Assembly: GCA_012845835.1 (NCBI GenBank)
Contig: JABAKD010000012.1
Span: 13,865,195-13,929,194, forward strand
DNA: 64,000 nt
Origin: Undaria pinnatifida
Lineage: Eukaryota; Sar; Phaeophyceae; Laminariales; Alariaceae
Reading direction: 5' to 3'
Shown here: in pieces, positions 33,352 to 43,439 of the stretch
Layout: each line of letters opens with the position of its first letter
How positions within the stretch are numbered: position 1 is the first letter of the stretch
Notes under the pieces: generated by a model
Seen by the model: the letters and a program-made list of their open reading frames with translations, nothing else
Databases searched by the model: none
Told to the model about the DNA's origin: nothing
Translations under genes and position numbers: made by a program

Positions 33352-33636
33352 ATGGTAGCCAGCGGACCCAGTACACGCTTCCGGTGCCTGTGGGTCAAAC
33401 GTTTTGAACCATGCGTGCTTTGGATCGTACTGTCAGCGAAGGCATTGTTGTGGTTCCTCTCGGAAGAGGGAACGAAAAACATATTATCCATCCGTAGATA
33501 CGTGTCTGCTGCTGCAGTAGACCAGAGCAGACGACCGTGCGTAGACGACAAAGGAGGGCGACAGCCCTGCCCCCTGCCCATATCCACCACCAACATGCCA
33601 TATGGACTGCACTTCGTAGAAACCCTTTGTATTTGA
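33352..33636 (+). CDS. Hypothetical protein, 94 codons, ATG start
   Basis: No family recognised. Composition is ordinary, without long repeats, and the surrounding 33.2-33.8 kb is free of recognised repeats. Residues 14-34 (VKRFEPCVLWIVLSAKALLW) are fairly hydrophobic and could be a short membrane segment. A 136-codon minus frame (33324-33734, no ATG at its start) overlaps it and is an equal rival. Either could be an exon. Confidence 0.25.
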   Translation: MVASGPSTRFRCLWVKRFEPCVLWIVLSAKALLWFLSEEGTKNILSIRRYVSAAAVDQSRRPCVDDKGGRQPCPLPISTTNMPYGLHFVETLCI

Positions 33637-34265
33637 CCCCGTGGGTACGTGGTCTTCTTGCGTACGCTCGAAGGGTCTTGTATCAATCCCCGCCCACATA
33701 CCCCACACGCACAGCAGCAGCAGTAAACTACCAAACAAAGCTTACTTACGCTATAATACCTACAATGGGACCCGAAGGGTGCGCCAGCTAGCGTTGGGCT
33801 GCGAAAGCAACTGAGTTAAATCGACACACGACGCGTATGAAAATACGTGGAAGTGTGGTGAGCTAAAGCTTTATTTTTCCCCATCCGCCGGAGGATAAAA
33901 AAACAAACAAACAAACAAAGGGTACGAAGAAACATGGAGGGAAAGTGACCTCTGAGTTCGACCAATTGAGTGGTCGATACTCATGAAAATGTCTACCACG
34001 AAGAATCGTGGCAACCAATAACATGGCCCCAGGGAAGATCTGTCCTAGGTAGGTCAGATTTCCGGATCAAAAGAGCAAAAAACACACCGGGAAATAAAAT
34101 GCTGGGAAAGAGTATCCAAGTACGTATGTATCATACGTACCCACCAAACAATTCGGTGTGGGGTGTGCAAAAGAAGACGGCGCGTGCCGTTGGTATCTTG
34201 TTGTTTCTCCGTACAGTACAATAAAAACAAACAGCAGGCAGAGACATCCGACTGATGATACGCAG
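33637..34265. other. Region without a supported gene
   Basis: Contains (CAAA)n at 33900-33919. No gene recognised. Confidence 0.45.
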
Positions 34266-34434
34266 TTTTTTTCTTCTTTTCTCTTTTTTTCTCCACGCAC
34301 CACATCTACTTTCCAGCTTCTGGACAACAAGCCGTGGTCACAGGTGTCGTCCCTTCTCCTCCCCGGTTCTTGCCTTCAATTTTTATCGCGCATAGGGTTC
34401 AGCAATCAATCCCACTGCTCGTCGATTTTTCATC
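34266..34434 (-). mobile_element. tRNA-derived SINE, copy 6 (5' truncated)
   Basis: T-rich tail 34266-34292, then the SINE 3' half to CGATTTTTCATC. The head is missing. An ATCA duplication at about 34405 is private to this copy. Confidence 0.85.
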
Positions 34435-35340
34435 AGTACGACCGACCAGGTGGTATGATATAGACTATTATATCTTGCTCTTTTTGGAACGTTTGGATTT
34501 ATTTTGCACGAACGAACGGAGGGTGTCCACGGCTTTGTGGTCACCACGTGAATCGAAGTACACTCACTCACTGCTGTGCTGCTGTATGCTAGGTACCACA
34601 CACTCGCAGCTTGCAAAGCAAGTTCGGCGGAATCCTACGAATGGGCTGACGTAAATAAATGCGTTTCGACAAACAAACCCCCTCGATACACGCAGCTTGC
34701 GCGAAATGACTTTCAGCGAAATAAATGCTCGATGCTTGCTGTCTTCCAATAATTTAGTCCAACATGCAGAAACTCCACCTGCTGCCTGTGTGCACACAAG
34801 TGTGTACCTGGTATGTCTCCAGACTGGAGGATCCCCCTCTCGTCTGTACGTAGACTATTCATCTATCTGATGCGGTCTGTGGCGGTCTGAGGCGCGCCTT
34901 CGGAAGAACGAGTGTATACATACACGAGAGAGGGTCACTCTGTTGTTGCCGTACCGCCTGGTACCACAACTAATAATTACGCTCACCTCTGAGAAATTAG
35001 GAAAGGGTAAGCATGTTGTGCATATGGTGTTGTGTGCAGTCGTTCCTGAGGTACGGGTTTGAGTATTTTATTATTATTGTGTTTGCCATCTGACCCATTG
35101 GCAACAAAGTGTGCAGCATGAAGGAGCTTCAACATGGATCACTACTCTTAACGCCTTTACGCACCTAGGTCCTGGAAACCCGTTGTCGGGGACAAAATAA
35201 CTTGGGTTCAATATAGGGAGGGGTGTGGGGGCTCTAAAATGGGTGAACGTTCATTCCCAGAATAAAGTAGATGAAAACCAACGTCTGAACCTATAAAACA
35301 TTGAAGACAGACAATAGGCTGCTGCTGTTGCTATTATTAA
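34435..35340. other. Region without a supported gene
   Basis: No gene recognised. 35130-35245 is an inverse diverged copy of the 81-bp unit at 29681. TACCTGGTA at 34806. Confidence 0.45.
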
Positions 35341-35449
35341 TATTACGGGGGACCATAGTAAATAGGACCAAATATTGTTAGTCAAAATAGGAAAATATAT
35401 TGGTTTTTGTGTGTACCGTAGGTCCTATTTACTATGGTCCCCCGTAATA
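35341..35449 (-). mobile_element. MITE1 copy 3
   Basis: 109 bp, inverse orientation to copies 1 and 2, ends TATTACGGGGGACCATAGTA and CCCCCGTAATA. Arms are nearly perfect over 29 bp. MITE3 copy 1 starts 11 bp downstream. Confidence 0.88.
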
Positions 35450-35460
35450 GTAGCACCGAG

Positions 35461-35757
35461 GAGTCGTTCTACGGTACCGTACAATTGTCAAGTACGTAGC
35501 CGCCCCAACTTTTCTTCAACGGGATCGTCGTTCGTTGTGAAACCAGCTCCCGGCCGTATAGTCTATATCTCCTGAATGAAATTCGGTGCCCCAAGGCTTG
35601 TCACCCCGACGTCCAGCGTCATCGTTTGATAGTCATCTGCAAACAAGAAAATTTCATAGCATCCTTCCTCAAGAGGATAAGCCATGAAACGCTCGTTCAA
35701 GAAAATCGCTCGTTTTTTGGGGGCGGGTATCGTACAATCGGTCCCAGCAGGTACCTG
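35461..35757 (+). mobile_element. MITE3 copy 1 (diverged)
   Basis: Ends GAGTCGTTCTACGGTA and (complement) GACCGATTGTACGATACC. Homologous to 54849-55103 and 57032-57298 but about 70% identical and longer. Two of its extra segments are TA-flanked: 20 bp at 35477-35496 and TAGTCTA within 35557-35567. A minus frame of 69 codons (FLFADDYQTMTLDVGV inside) is partly kept in the other copies; a fossil coding segment is possible but unproven. Confidence 0.7.
35477..35496. other. 20-bp TA-flanked micro-insert
   Basis: CCGTACAATTGTCAAGTACG lies between TA (35475-35476) and TA (35497-35498). Its ends are inverted repeats CGTAC/GTACG. MITE3 copy 2 reads CTACGGTAGCCCC at this point, with a single TA. Confidence 0.75.
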
Positions 35758-36835
35758 GTAGTTTGAATTCATGGCATCTTCTCTACTACGCGCGTGTAGA
35801 CACTACTACTATTAATAGTGTTTCATATCATATCGGAAGCTCCGATAAACTGGAAATCGTATCGGCAATTGTACCGGAAAACATGTAAAGCGTCACGACA
35901 TAGGATAAGAACGCGCCTTGCTTCTAGAGGGGAGGGGTGTGCTGACGACTGCGGTATGGCCGACTACACGATGATAATCGAAGGTAAGCGCTTGATTTGC
36001 TGGTATCATAGGCACGTGCTAAGGTACGGCCTTGGAAGGCCGGTGATTACTCGCAAGCTTCAGGTCTCTGAAGAATGAAGACAGAAGATGTTGACTATAA
36101 GACCACTCCATGCATGGTCGAATCGAAGTATGTGGGAGTGACTCCCATGGGGGAGGGTGGCACCTCGGCGTTTCGCTATTAATAGCAACGCACACCCACG
36201 ACCACGCCAGTGGGGGGCGGGGAGCGGGGGGGGGGGGGAAGGGTGATTCAAACATGTTGGCACAAGGGTTCGTAGTTCGGTCCCAAGATCAACTGCCCAT
36301 CCCAAACCTCGCACGAAAGTTTGGACACAGCCGCGTGGTTAGAGATGCCTGATAACGCTCGCAGTTTACGTCCTCCGACGCTCTATTTGTGCCCCCCTCC
36401 TCCCTCACCAGCTGTACACGTTTGCACGTGCGCTCGTCTTCGCTAATTCTGCGTGCCTGTACGTATTCGTGCCGCATGTAGCTAGCCGCATGTGTCACGA
36501 ATCTCCATTATTTTCTGGAAGATGCCCCGCATAAAATCCAGATTGTTCCTGTTGGTATTTCGCCGCATTGCCGGGTACTGCTTGCATAGACCGCATTAGC
36601 ATGCCTTATGCTTGGGGAGCAATACATTATATTATTGTTGATGTCTCACACTGACTCTTGTAAAAAATCGAGAGTCCGTGGTCACACAGTGGTGCTGGAG
36701 CCCTGGGAAGATCCGAAAAACCAAATAAAATCAAAATTCGTCCGGGAATTGCTAAGCTTTCCCGCCTAGAACATTCTACTAAGCACTGGCTATTATTGAC
36801 GATTATGCTATCCACCAATGAATCGATAGGCTAGC
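35758..36835. other. Region without a supported gene
   Basis: No gene recognised. GCTATTAATAGC at 36176-36187 and a G tract at 36226-36237. 36670-36720 shares diverged sequence with 8278-8345. Confidence 0.45.
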
Positions 36836-37175
36836 GCTAACCTTTTGCAAGTGGTCAAACGGACTAATACCCCACTAATTCCTTAATAAATGGCGTCGTC
36901 GGCAGGACCATGGGTTTTGGGTCGTGGATTCGATCCCACCATCCACAATAATAAACTTTTCAGACTTTCCCCATAGTCGAAGTCAAAAAATACTCTCCCC
37001 GGTATCCCCAGGAGATGAAACCGCCCGGATATTGACAGGTCCGCCCGTATATCCGGCCGACCTGCTATCCCGCCGTTTCAGGGGGGAAGGGTGATATAAG
37101 GCTTAGTTTGGGTAAGCTATTGGTTAACCTTTTGCAAGTGGTCAAACGGACTAATACCTCACTAATTCCTTAACA
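36836..37175 (+). mobile_element. Miniature LTR element, family c, copy 1
   Basis: 5' LTR remnant (36836-36889), primer-binding site 36891-36907, internal region ending in a purine-rich AGGGGGGAAGGG, and a full 3' LTR (37092-37175, 84 bp, ending CCTTAACA). The internal region carries a T-arm-like GGATTCGATCCCACCATCCA. No protein. Confidence 0.85.
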
Positions 37176-37240
37176 CTAGTGGCTACGTACTGCTGTAGCA
37201 AAGTACATATCACTAGCAAGAACATGTCTCCTTACCCCCC
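37176..37240. other. Spacer between LTR elements
   Basis: Contains GTACTGCTGTAGC. Nothing else seen. Confidence 0.5.
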
Positions 37241-38007
37241 TGTTCTAAGGCTTAGTTTGGGTAAGCTATTGGTTAACCAGTTGCAAGTGGTCAAACGGAC
37301 TAATACCCCACTGAGTCCTTAACAAATGGCGTCGTCGGCAGGACCATGGGTTTTTTGGGTCGTGGGTTCGATCCCCACCATCCACAATAATAAACTTTTC
37401 AGATTTTCCCATGTCGAACTTGAAAAGTACTCTTCCTGGTATCCCCAGGAAATGAAACGGCTTGGATATGGAAAGGTCCGCCGGTATTATATCCGGCCGA
37501 CCTGCTATCCCGCCGTTTCAGGGGGGGAGAGTGTTATAAGGCTTAGTTTGGGTAAGCTATTGGTTAACCAGTTGCAAGTGGTCAAACGGACTAATACCCC
37601 TCTAATAACCTTAACAAATGGCGTCGTCGGCAGTATTATAAGGCTTAGTTTGGGTAAGCTATTGGTTAACCAGTTGCAAGTGGTCAAACGGACTAATGCC
37701 CTACTAATACCTTTAACAAATGGCGTCGTCGACAGACCATGGGTTTTTTGGGTCGTGGGTTCGATCCCCACCGTCCACAACAATAAACTTTTCAGATTTT
37801 CCCCATGTCGAACTTGAAAAATACTCTTCCTGGTATCCCCAGGAAATGAAACGGCTTGGATATTGACAGAGGTCCGCCGTATATCCGGCCGACCAGCTAT
37901 CCCGCCGTTTCAGGGGGGGAGAGTGTTATAAGGCTTAGTTTGGGTAAGCTATTGGTTAACCTTTTGCAAGTGGTCAAACGGACTAATACCCCACTAAGTC
38001 CTTGACA
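37241..38007 (+). mobile_element. Miniature LTR elements, family c, compound of four LTRs
   Basis: LTRs at 37241-37324, 37532-37616, 37634-37718 and 37924-38007 (84-85 bp each, TGTT...AACA). Primer-binding sites follow LTRs one, two and three (37327, 37619, 37721). Internal regions of about 205 bp end in AGGGGGGGAGAG just before the next LTR. Between LTRs two and three only the 15-bp primer site remains. The block is flanked by CCCCCC (37235-37240) and a C run (from 38008), consistent with a CCCCC target duplication. The unit LTR-internal-LTR is only about 375 bp. Confidence 0.9.
37327..37343 (+). promoter_or_regulatory. Primer-binding site, family c
   Basis: TGGCGTCGTCGGCAGGA two bases after LTR end ...TTAACA. 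A T-arm-like GGGTTCGATCCCC follows about 25 bases downstream. Confidence 0.85.
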
Positions 38008-38688
38008 CCCCCCCCCCCCCCTGTTGAGAGGGTTCAAAGTCGAAAGTGAATAATTCGAGATGTCGGAAGAGAAAAAAAAACATGGCTTTTGTAATCCTGC
38101 ATTTCCGCCACGCGCATCGTTTTTCGTGTCGGAATCAGTTTTTTTAGCGATCCGGTCCGATCCGATGCGATGACTATCGGACAGTTTATCGGATATCGTT
38201 TCTTTAGGTTAGTTACAGGCCAGGGAATACCAGCAGGGCACACGCGACGAAAACGGTGGCTTTGGAATGGTCCTCATCCAGATATTTCCACAAACAAAAG
38301 GCATTGCTCGGCGCTTGCACTCTCCCCGCTGCCGGGAAAACCAGTTTGATTAAAATCGCCTGAGGGGAGGTGTGTTAATATCTTGCGTGATATATACCAG
38401 GTATATTATAAAAATAAAATGCACTCGTGATATATATATATATGTATACGGTAACACAAAAGGAACTTCTTCTCTAAGGAAGCGCCAAACGTGAGATGAC
38501 AACGCGGGGCCTGCGTGACCTGGAAAGGCCTAGAAAGGGGGCCATGTGCGTGCCCCAGAGATATAGACCTTTCTCTACACTTGGCGTCGTCGGCGCAACA
38601 CGTTTTTATTTCTCGGTCGTGAATTCTACTCTCACCGCCGTTAATCCGCGCAGAGCTGCACACATGTTTTGGGAGACAAACTACTTAC
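38008..38688. other. Region with a primer-site remnant (family d)
   Basis: 38576-38590 reads CTTGGCGTCGTCGGCG two bases after CTCTACA, then GGTCGTGAATTC about 30 bp on, the same layout as family c. LTR limits are not visible. A minus frame (38406-38663) ends in low-complexity AT. Intron sequence of the exon at 38689 would lie here. Confidence 0.5.
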
Positions 38689-38811
38689 TTGGAGTCGTTT
38701 TTGAGGTAGTACATGAAAAAGGTTCATGCCACGCGTTTTCACGGCCCGCTTTTTTGATAGCGGGACGTCCTCCGATTCGTCGGGGTCCCTGCCCGCGGCC
38801 CTCACAGCCGT
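38689..38811 (-). CDS. Candidate internal exon, unknown protein
   Basis: On the minus strand the frame reads through 41 hydrophilic codons (AAGRDPDESEDVPLSKKRAV in the middle) and is followed by a textbook donor, CCAA-GTAAGT (38688-38683). Upstream, CATCTACCAACCAG at 38812 onward is a fair acceptor, giving a 123-bp exon. The frame stays open further upstream to about 38858. The basic/acidic composition would suit a nuclear protein; no domain is recognised. The next exon is not found, and a miniature LTR remnant lies downstream in the presumed intron. Confidence 0.42.
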
Positions 38812-40552
38812 CTGGTTGGTAGATGAGTTCGCAACCCACCCCGGTCGTAACAAACGTATCTAATTATGTCGCCGATTCCTCCGAGACCCATGACCCCGTC
38901 CATGCATCGGTTGGTCTCTGGAGCACTATGATGAAGAGTCAGCTGTTAGAGTAAGATTTTTCAACGATGAACGCACTTCCTCTGTGGCCGTGGTCTGCTT
39001 TCCCCGCCCGCTAGCGCCCTGCTCTTCGGTGCATTCCCTCGGCAGGGGTGCCCCTATAGCTTTTCGGGATTTGGTCCTCACCTGAGGCGCTCTATTCCCC
39101 GTTGTTCCTCACCCAAAATCTGATTTTAAGCAACGCAGCAAAAACGTGCAGCCCGAACCCGGCAAACAGTCCTATGAACTGACGCTTGGACATATTTATA
39201 TATAGTCGAACCACTACCTGGTAATAAGTTACACCAAGGTGGCGTTCCAATGGTATTGGTTGTAGTATGTTGGTTGGGGAGCTCCGTGATCTAGTAACAT
39301 CTTAGCCAAAAAGTGCTGCGCAATTTCGCAGCACGGCTCCTTTCGTCCAAACTCGACGAAATTCCCTGGACTGTCACGAAGACTCTCATCTATTCACATA
39401 ATGCAGGCACACACACGTTGATCAGCGCTGGTGGATGCATAAACCCCGAATTAAGTCGGCTCGGAGACAACGCCGAGACGACGGCAACAACGCGTGCTAG
39501 GCTAGGAGCGCATGATCTGCTACCCGCCGCGGGGACAACACTTCCGGAGCAGGTACATCAAGCAACGGCTGCCGCCACCGCTTAAAACGCCGCCATCAGG
39601 GCTGCGGACACCAGGACACGCACCAATCGGGCAGCCGGACGTTCACAAGACGCGCGTCTATGACCAAACGCAACAGGGCTCAAAACGCACACGATTCTGG
39701 CCACTGCTCACAAGACGCCCACTCTGACCAGGCATAACACGGGTCTACCGGCGGTTATGGAGACGGCGCACGCCAACATTAAGATTTCTGTTACACCACC
39801 ATGGCGGCACTACTATCTGATTCGTGTGAACCGCTATCGGTAGCAATTGTCTTTGGCCTCTGTTGCTTCAAGCAAACCTCTCAACGGACTGGAGCGCCTT
39901 GAGTATTCGGACAGATTTGAAAATCAGCTTTTTCGTTCGGGATAAAAAACCGGCGACGATACATCAGCATGGCGGCGTGCTGCCTTCGCCTGCTTTTTCT
40001 GCTAGTACAGCATGGAATGCGTTACCGCCTCTCGACCAAATGCGGAAATAACTCCAGTCTGGCGCCTTCCGCATTTGAAATGACTTCCGACACGATGACC
40101 GTATCGCATTTCTCGCGCGCCCGCTGCCATTACTGCCGGGGGAACCACTATTTCTTCTCAACAGTCCCGTGTTCCGGGCTTGCCTAGCGCGCCGAACCGA
40201 CCTGCCTCGACAGCCGTTCCTACCCCTGGAACGTTTTCCGGTGATGGTGCAGTCTTCAACCTTCTGACACAGGTGCATTTGCTACGGCGGCAAGCCGTCA
40301 TGCCCCTCACGTTTCACAAGATGCACATCTTCCAGGCCTGTCCAAGCGCGCCACGCCGGCCCGCCTCGGCAGCACTGGCTGCTCCTTCTCCTCGAATGTT
40401 GCCCGGTTTATTTTCATCAGATGTCTGATACAGCTATGTAAACACCTGCTACTGCGGCAAGCTGCGGCGAGCTGGCGTGTTCCTCCACCGAGTCGCGCCG
40501 CTGAACAAATGTAACTGTAACAACGGTAACTGTCAGTCGCACGTGTTGTTTA
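38812..40552. other. Repeat-poor region with weak frames
   Basis: GC-rich and free of recognised repeats, hence a place where a gene could hide. A plus frame 39313-39585 (90 codons, no ATG) has ordinary composition (IPWTVTKTLIYSHNAGTHT). A plus frame near 39863-40051 ends AWNALPPLDQMRK, loosely like the C-terminus of non-LTR reverse transcriptases, but nothing upstream supports that. Uncalled. Confidence 0.35.
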
Positions 40553-40608
40553 ATGTTTTGCCCCCCCCCCCCCCCTGCTCCGTCTCGAAAGGGATGCAAG
40601 GTCAATGG

Positions 40609-40917
40609 TCATATGACTAAGGCAAGCAACAATGAGTACCCCCCCCCCGCCCTCGCTTCCCCCCCGCCCCCCCCCCCGCTCACCGCCGTGGGCAAATCGG
40701 GTATTAATGCGGTGCTCAGAGGTCGGACTGCCAGCCGTGGTCGATCCTGTAGACCGCCGTCTGAGGCTCCAAAGGTCTCGTCCAGAGAATGCTTGAGGGT
40801 AGCAAACACCGTCTGGCACATCTGTGGAGCTTTGCGCTGTAGAGCTCTCTCAGTTTTTCGATGTTTCGATATCAGACAACTGAACTGGGTCGTTTCTTGG
40901 TGTTTTTGTATGCACAT
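40609..40917 (-). CDS. Hypothetical protein, 102 codons, ATG start
   Basis: No family recognised. The N-terminal 75 residues are hydrophilic with ordinary composition (MCIQKHQETTQFSCL, then KAPQMCQTVFATLKHSLDE). The C-terminal 25 are Gly-rich, coded by C tracts. A plus frame (40553-40924) overlaps it and is also plausible (RVANTVWHICGALRCR). MITE2 lies 90 bp upstream of the minus start. Confidence 0.25.
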   Translation of the reverse strand: MCIQKHQETTQFSCLISKHRKTERALQRKAPQMCQTVFATLKHSLDETFGASDGGLQDRPRLAVRPLSTALIPDLPTAVSGGGGGGEARAGGGYSLLLALVI

Positions 40918-41009
40918 TGCATAAAAAAAGCTGATGCTTCGAAAATTCTCGAAGCGGAGCTCGGAGGTTGGACTGCCCCGGTTGTGACTTATCCCATTAT
41001 ATTATCATA

Positions 41010-41288
41010 CTATTACAGAGATTCATCGTTAACAGGGGTCATATAATGCCTATGGGGTCATAACTCTGCCAATTCTTCGTCGACAACGGTAAACGATAGC
41101 TTGGATTGTTCGCATAGGCCTTACGGTTACGGCGCAAAAAATAAAAAATAAAAAAACATGATGTTCTGGCCGAGATAGTGCGAAAATTATGAGAAATTTC
41201 CGGAGAATTTTTTGCAACAATATATGGTGATGATGATGATGATGATGGTATGGCATTTACCCCTGTTAACAATGAATCTCCGTAATAG
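41010..41288 (+). mobile_element. MITE2
   Basis: 279 bp with 30-bp inverted ends: CTATTACAGAGATTCATCG at the left and its near complement ending CTCCGTAATAG at the right. Target is TA within CTAG. The terminal TTAC...GTAA is shared with MITE1. The interior is AT-rich with (TGATGA)n at 41228-41247. No protein. Confidence 0.87.
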
Positions 41289-41329
41289 TAGTAGACACCC
41301 AGAGCTCTCGTCGGCGTTTACATCAGAAA
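41289..41329. other. Short spacer
   Basis: Nothing recognised. Confidence 0.4.
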
Positions 41330-41480
41330 GCAGTACCTTCATTTATCTCACTCCTTAACAGATGGCAATTTTTGCCGTAGTTTGCCTTGACTGACACCCC
41401 ACTGGTAGGTGTTCGCGTTGAACACTCGGACCTCTACCCTTCCTTGACAGCGCGCGTTTTCCCGGAAAGGACGCGTCGTC
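41330..41480 (-). pseudogene. Decayed homologue of the 51039-51299 frame
   Basis: Shares CTTGACTGA, GAACACTCGG and CCTTGACAGCGCGCGTTTTC-type blocks in the same order as 51120-51230, but its minus frame is broken by stops and shifts. Either a dead gene copy or a fragment of a dispersed repeat. Confidence 0.45.
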
Positions 41481-42650
41481 TGACATCGTAGCTCGTCGGG
41501 AGGGCGCTCGTTGTGTAGCGGAGGCCGTCTGGCGTGTCCGTGGAACCCTGCGGTGGGCGCTGCACCCCTCAGCCAGTCAGTGTTGTCATCTCGAATAGCT
41601 GCTAGGCCGTTCTCCGGTGTTTGCGTAAATGCGATATAGCAAAGCCGCTATTTCGTCAAAAATGTGAGACATATCAGTCCAACACTCCAAGTTCCTTTGC
41701 TCACCCTGTTTCTTTTTCTACCCCCACGGCCCTTTCGCGCTTCCCTTTGTCCCTTTTGCATTCGACGAACGGTACAAATATAGCGGTAGAATGTATTAGT
41801 GCTGAGGCTCCATCCTCGCCTCGGAAGCTCTCTACACCGTACAAACACCGCACAAAAAACCGTGCTAAAGAAAAAAAAGCGTAGCTTCTAACCGGATGGT
41901 CGATTCCGCGGAGGCTCGAGGATAAACCGAGCGAAAACATCAACCAGAGATTATATGCCCCAACAGGATCTCGTGGTTCCTCAGTCCACGAAACACGCCA
42001 ATCGGGAAACCCCTACCCGCAAAGTGTTACCTCCATCCCATCACGGGTCCGTTAAACAAGCTTATCGCAGGAATCCTGCCTTGGGCCATATGCCCCGGGG
42101 GAAGCACACCGGCCATATACCGGGACCTGGCGACGCCGAAATCGCTCCTGCGGGCAATCTACTAGTATTAGTATTAATATTTATGTTATTACTAGTAGTA
42201 CGTCCTACCAACGACCCTGCTACGCTCACTGGGCACATCTCGGTGCGAAGAAAACGCATGCTACGCTAAAGGCATTTTAAGGTATACCACTTTTTGGCTG
42301 AAAACGTTTTCTAGATGACTGGGCTCCTTGACCTATATTATGGCTAAAATCATCAGAATTCAACCATTTTTTTGCGAATACGAGTTCAACCATTGTATAG
42401 CTAGGCTATGCACGGGAGGGATTGTGCCTCTTCGGGCAGCAGTTATTGACGTACAGTGCACTAGACATGCCTCCTCAACTGAGCAGCCTCAGAAATAAAT
42501 ATGTGCACCAACACCGTAGCTTAGAGTAAGAGGCAACGGTTCGCCTCGGTGGAAAGCGGCGAATACAGTCCTCCTGTTCCCGTGGCTGATGGCGGGCGAG
42601 GGGAATACTAGAACTTCGCCATATCCACTGAGCTGTGCATTCAGCGCTGG
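41481..42650. other. Region without a firm gene
   Basis: An M repeat copy lies at 42276-42335 (GGTATACCACTTTTTGGCTG). A plus frame 41955-42269 is interrupted by a TAGTATTAATATT stretch that looks inserted. No gene called. Confidence 0.4.
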
Positions 42651-42695
42651 CTGTGTAGCTCAGTGGTTATGGTGTTTCTCTTACAAAAGCACCAT
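42651..42695 (+). other. tRNA-like 5' half
   Basis: GTGTAGCTCAGTGGTTATGG contains a textbook A box (TAGCTCAGTGG). No matching B box follows. A related minus sequence at 56562-56632 has both the A box and GGGGTTTCAAATCA. These are tRNA-like relics. Confidence 0.5.
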
Positions 42696-43221
42696 CCACG
42701 GTACATTTTGGTGGTTAGGCGTGGACCTCGGATCTACTCAAGCGTTGCAACCCCTTTGGCCGGCACTATCCCAGACAGGCGAGATTATGGCGCTTTTTCT
42801 TCGCTGGAATTATATTTCCGTAATTTTTCCATAAAACAAGAAAAACGGGACATTAGACGTTGGGGGGATCGTGTTTTGATGGTAGGATGCCGCCGAAGAA
42901 GCTTCGGAGGGGAGAAAGCTCGAAGGTGCATCGTCGGCGTGTCGTCGTGAGCAGTCGGCGTATCGTTACGCTGGAGGGGTGAAAGTCGCAATATTTGCCC
43001 ATCTGGCAGAGCCGCACTCTATGGGGAGCCGCATTCGGCAGGTGACAAGGAGAAGGGGGGCATCGCCGGGGCGGCTAAATTTCCGCCCGAAAATCACACC
43101 GCCGGTTCCGCGGCTGTGGTGGCCGCAGTGCTGGCGAGCGCTATCGAAATAGAGGACGGAAAAAAGTGCTCGCGTTGTGGCGGCAGAAAGATGAGCATTC
43201 CCCCATGTGCTGTTCGATAAA
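42663..43221 (+). pseudogene. Broken frame with a zinc-knuckle-like end
   Basis: One plus frame is open from 42663 to a single TGA at 42948 and again to 43221. The second part is Ala-rich (AGSAAVVAAVLASAIEIEDG) then KKCSRCGGRK. If the frame shifts by one base near 43185, the sequence continues DEHSPMC, giving C-x2-C-x6-H-x3-C, close to the zinc knuckles of retroelement Gag proteins. The first part is Arg-rich (CRRRSFGGEKARRC). Perhaps a Gag fossil; no protease or polymerase is nearby. A minus frame (42966-43256) overlaps. Confidence 0.3.
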
Positions 43222-43439
43222 CCCCTCTTCGACATCATCAGCTCCCGTGGCGGCAAATCGATCCCCCGAAACGGCTATCAACGATTCGCGCATCTTCGGT
43301 TCATCCCCTACATCGATTTCTTGCAGTAGAAGTTCAGCCGGGACATCGGGAAAACATGTAGGAGAGTCGTCGACGAGCCGGACGCGTTCCCGCCGGAGTT
43401 CTGACAGCTTTGCTTCTTGCAGCCCAGCCCAGTCGCGTT

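Noticed and set aside
35563-35772. Reverse-transcriptase FADD motif in MITE3 copy 1
   Set aside because: Four residues in a 69-codon frame within a short inverted-repeat element; the motif is not kept in the other copies.
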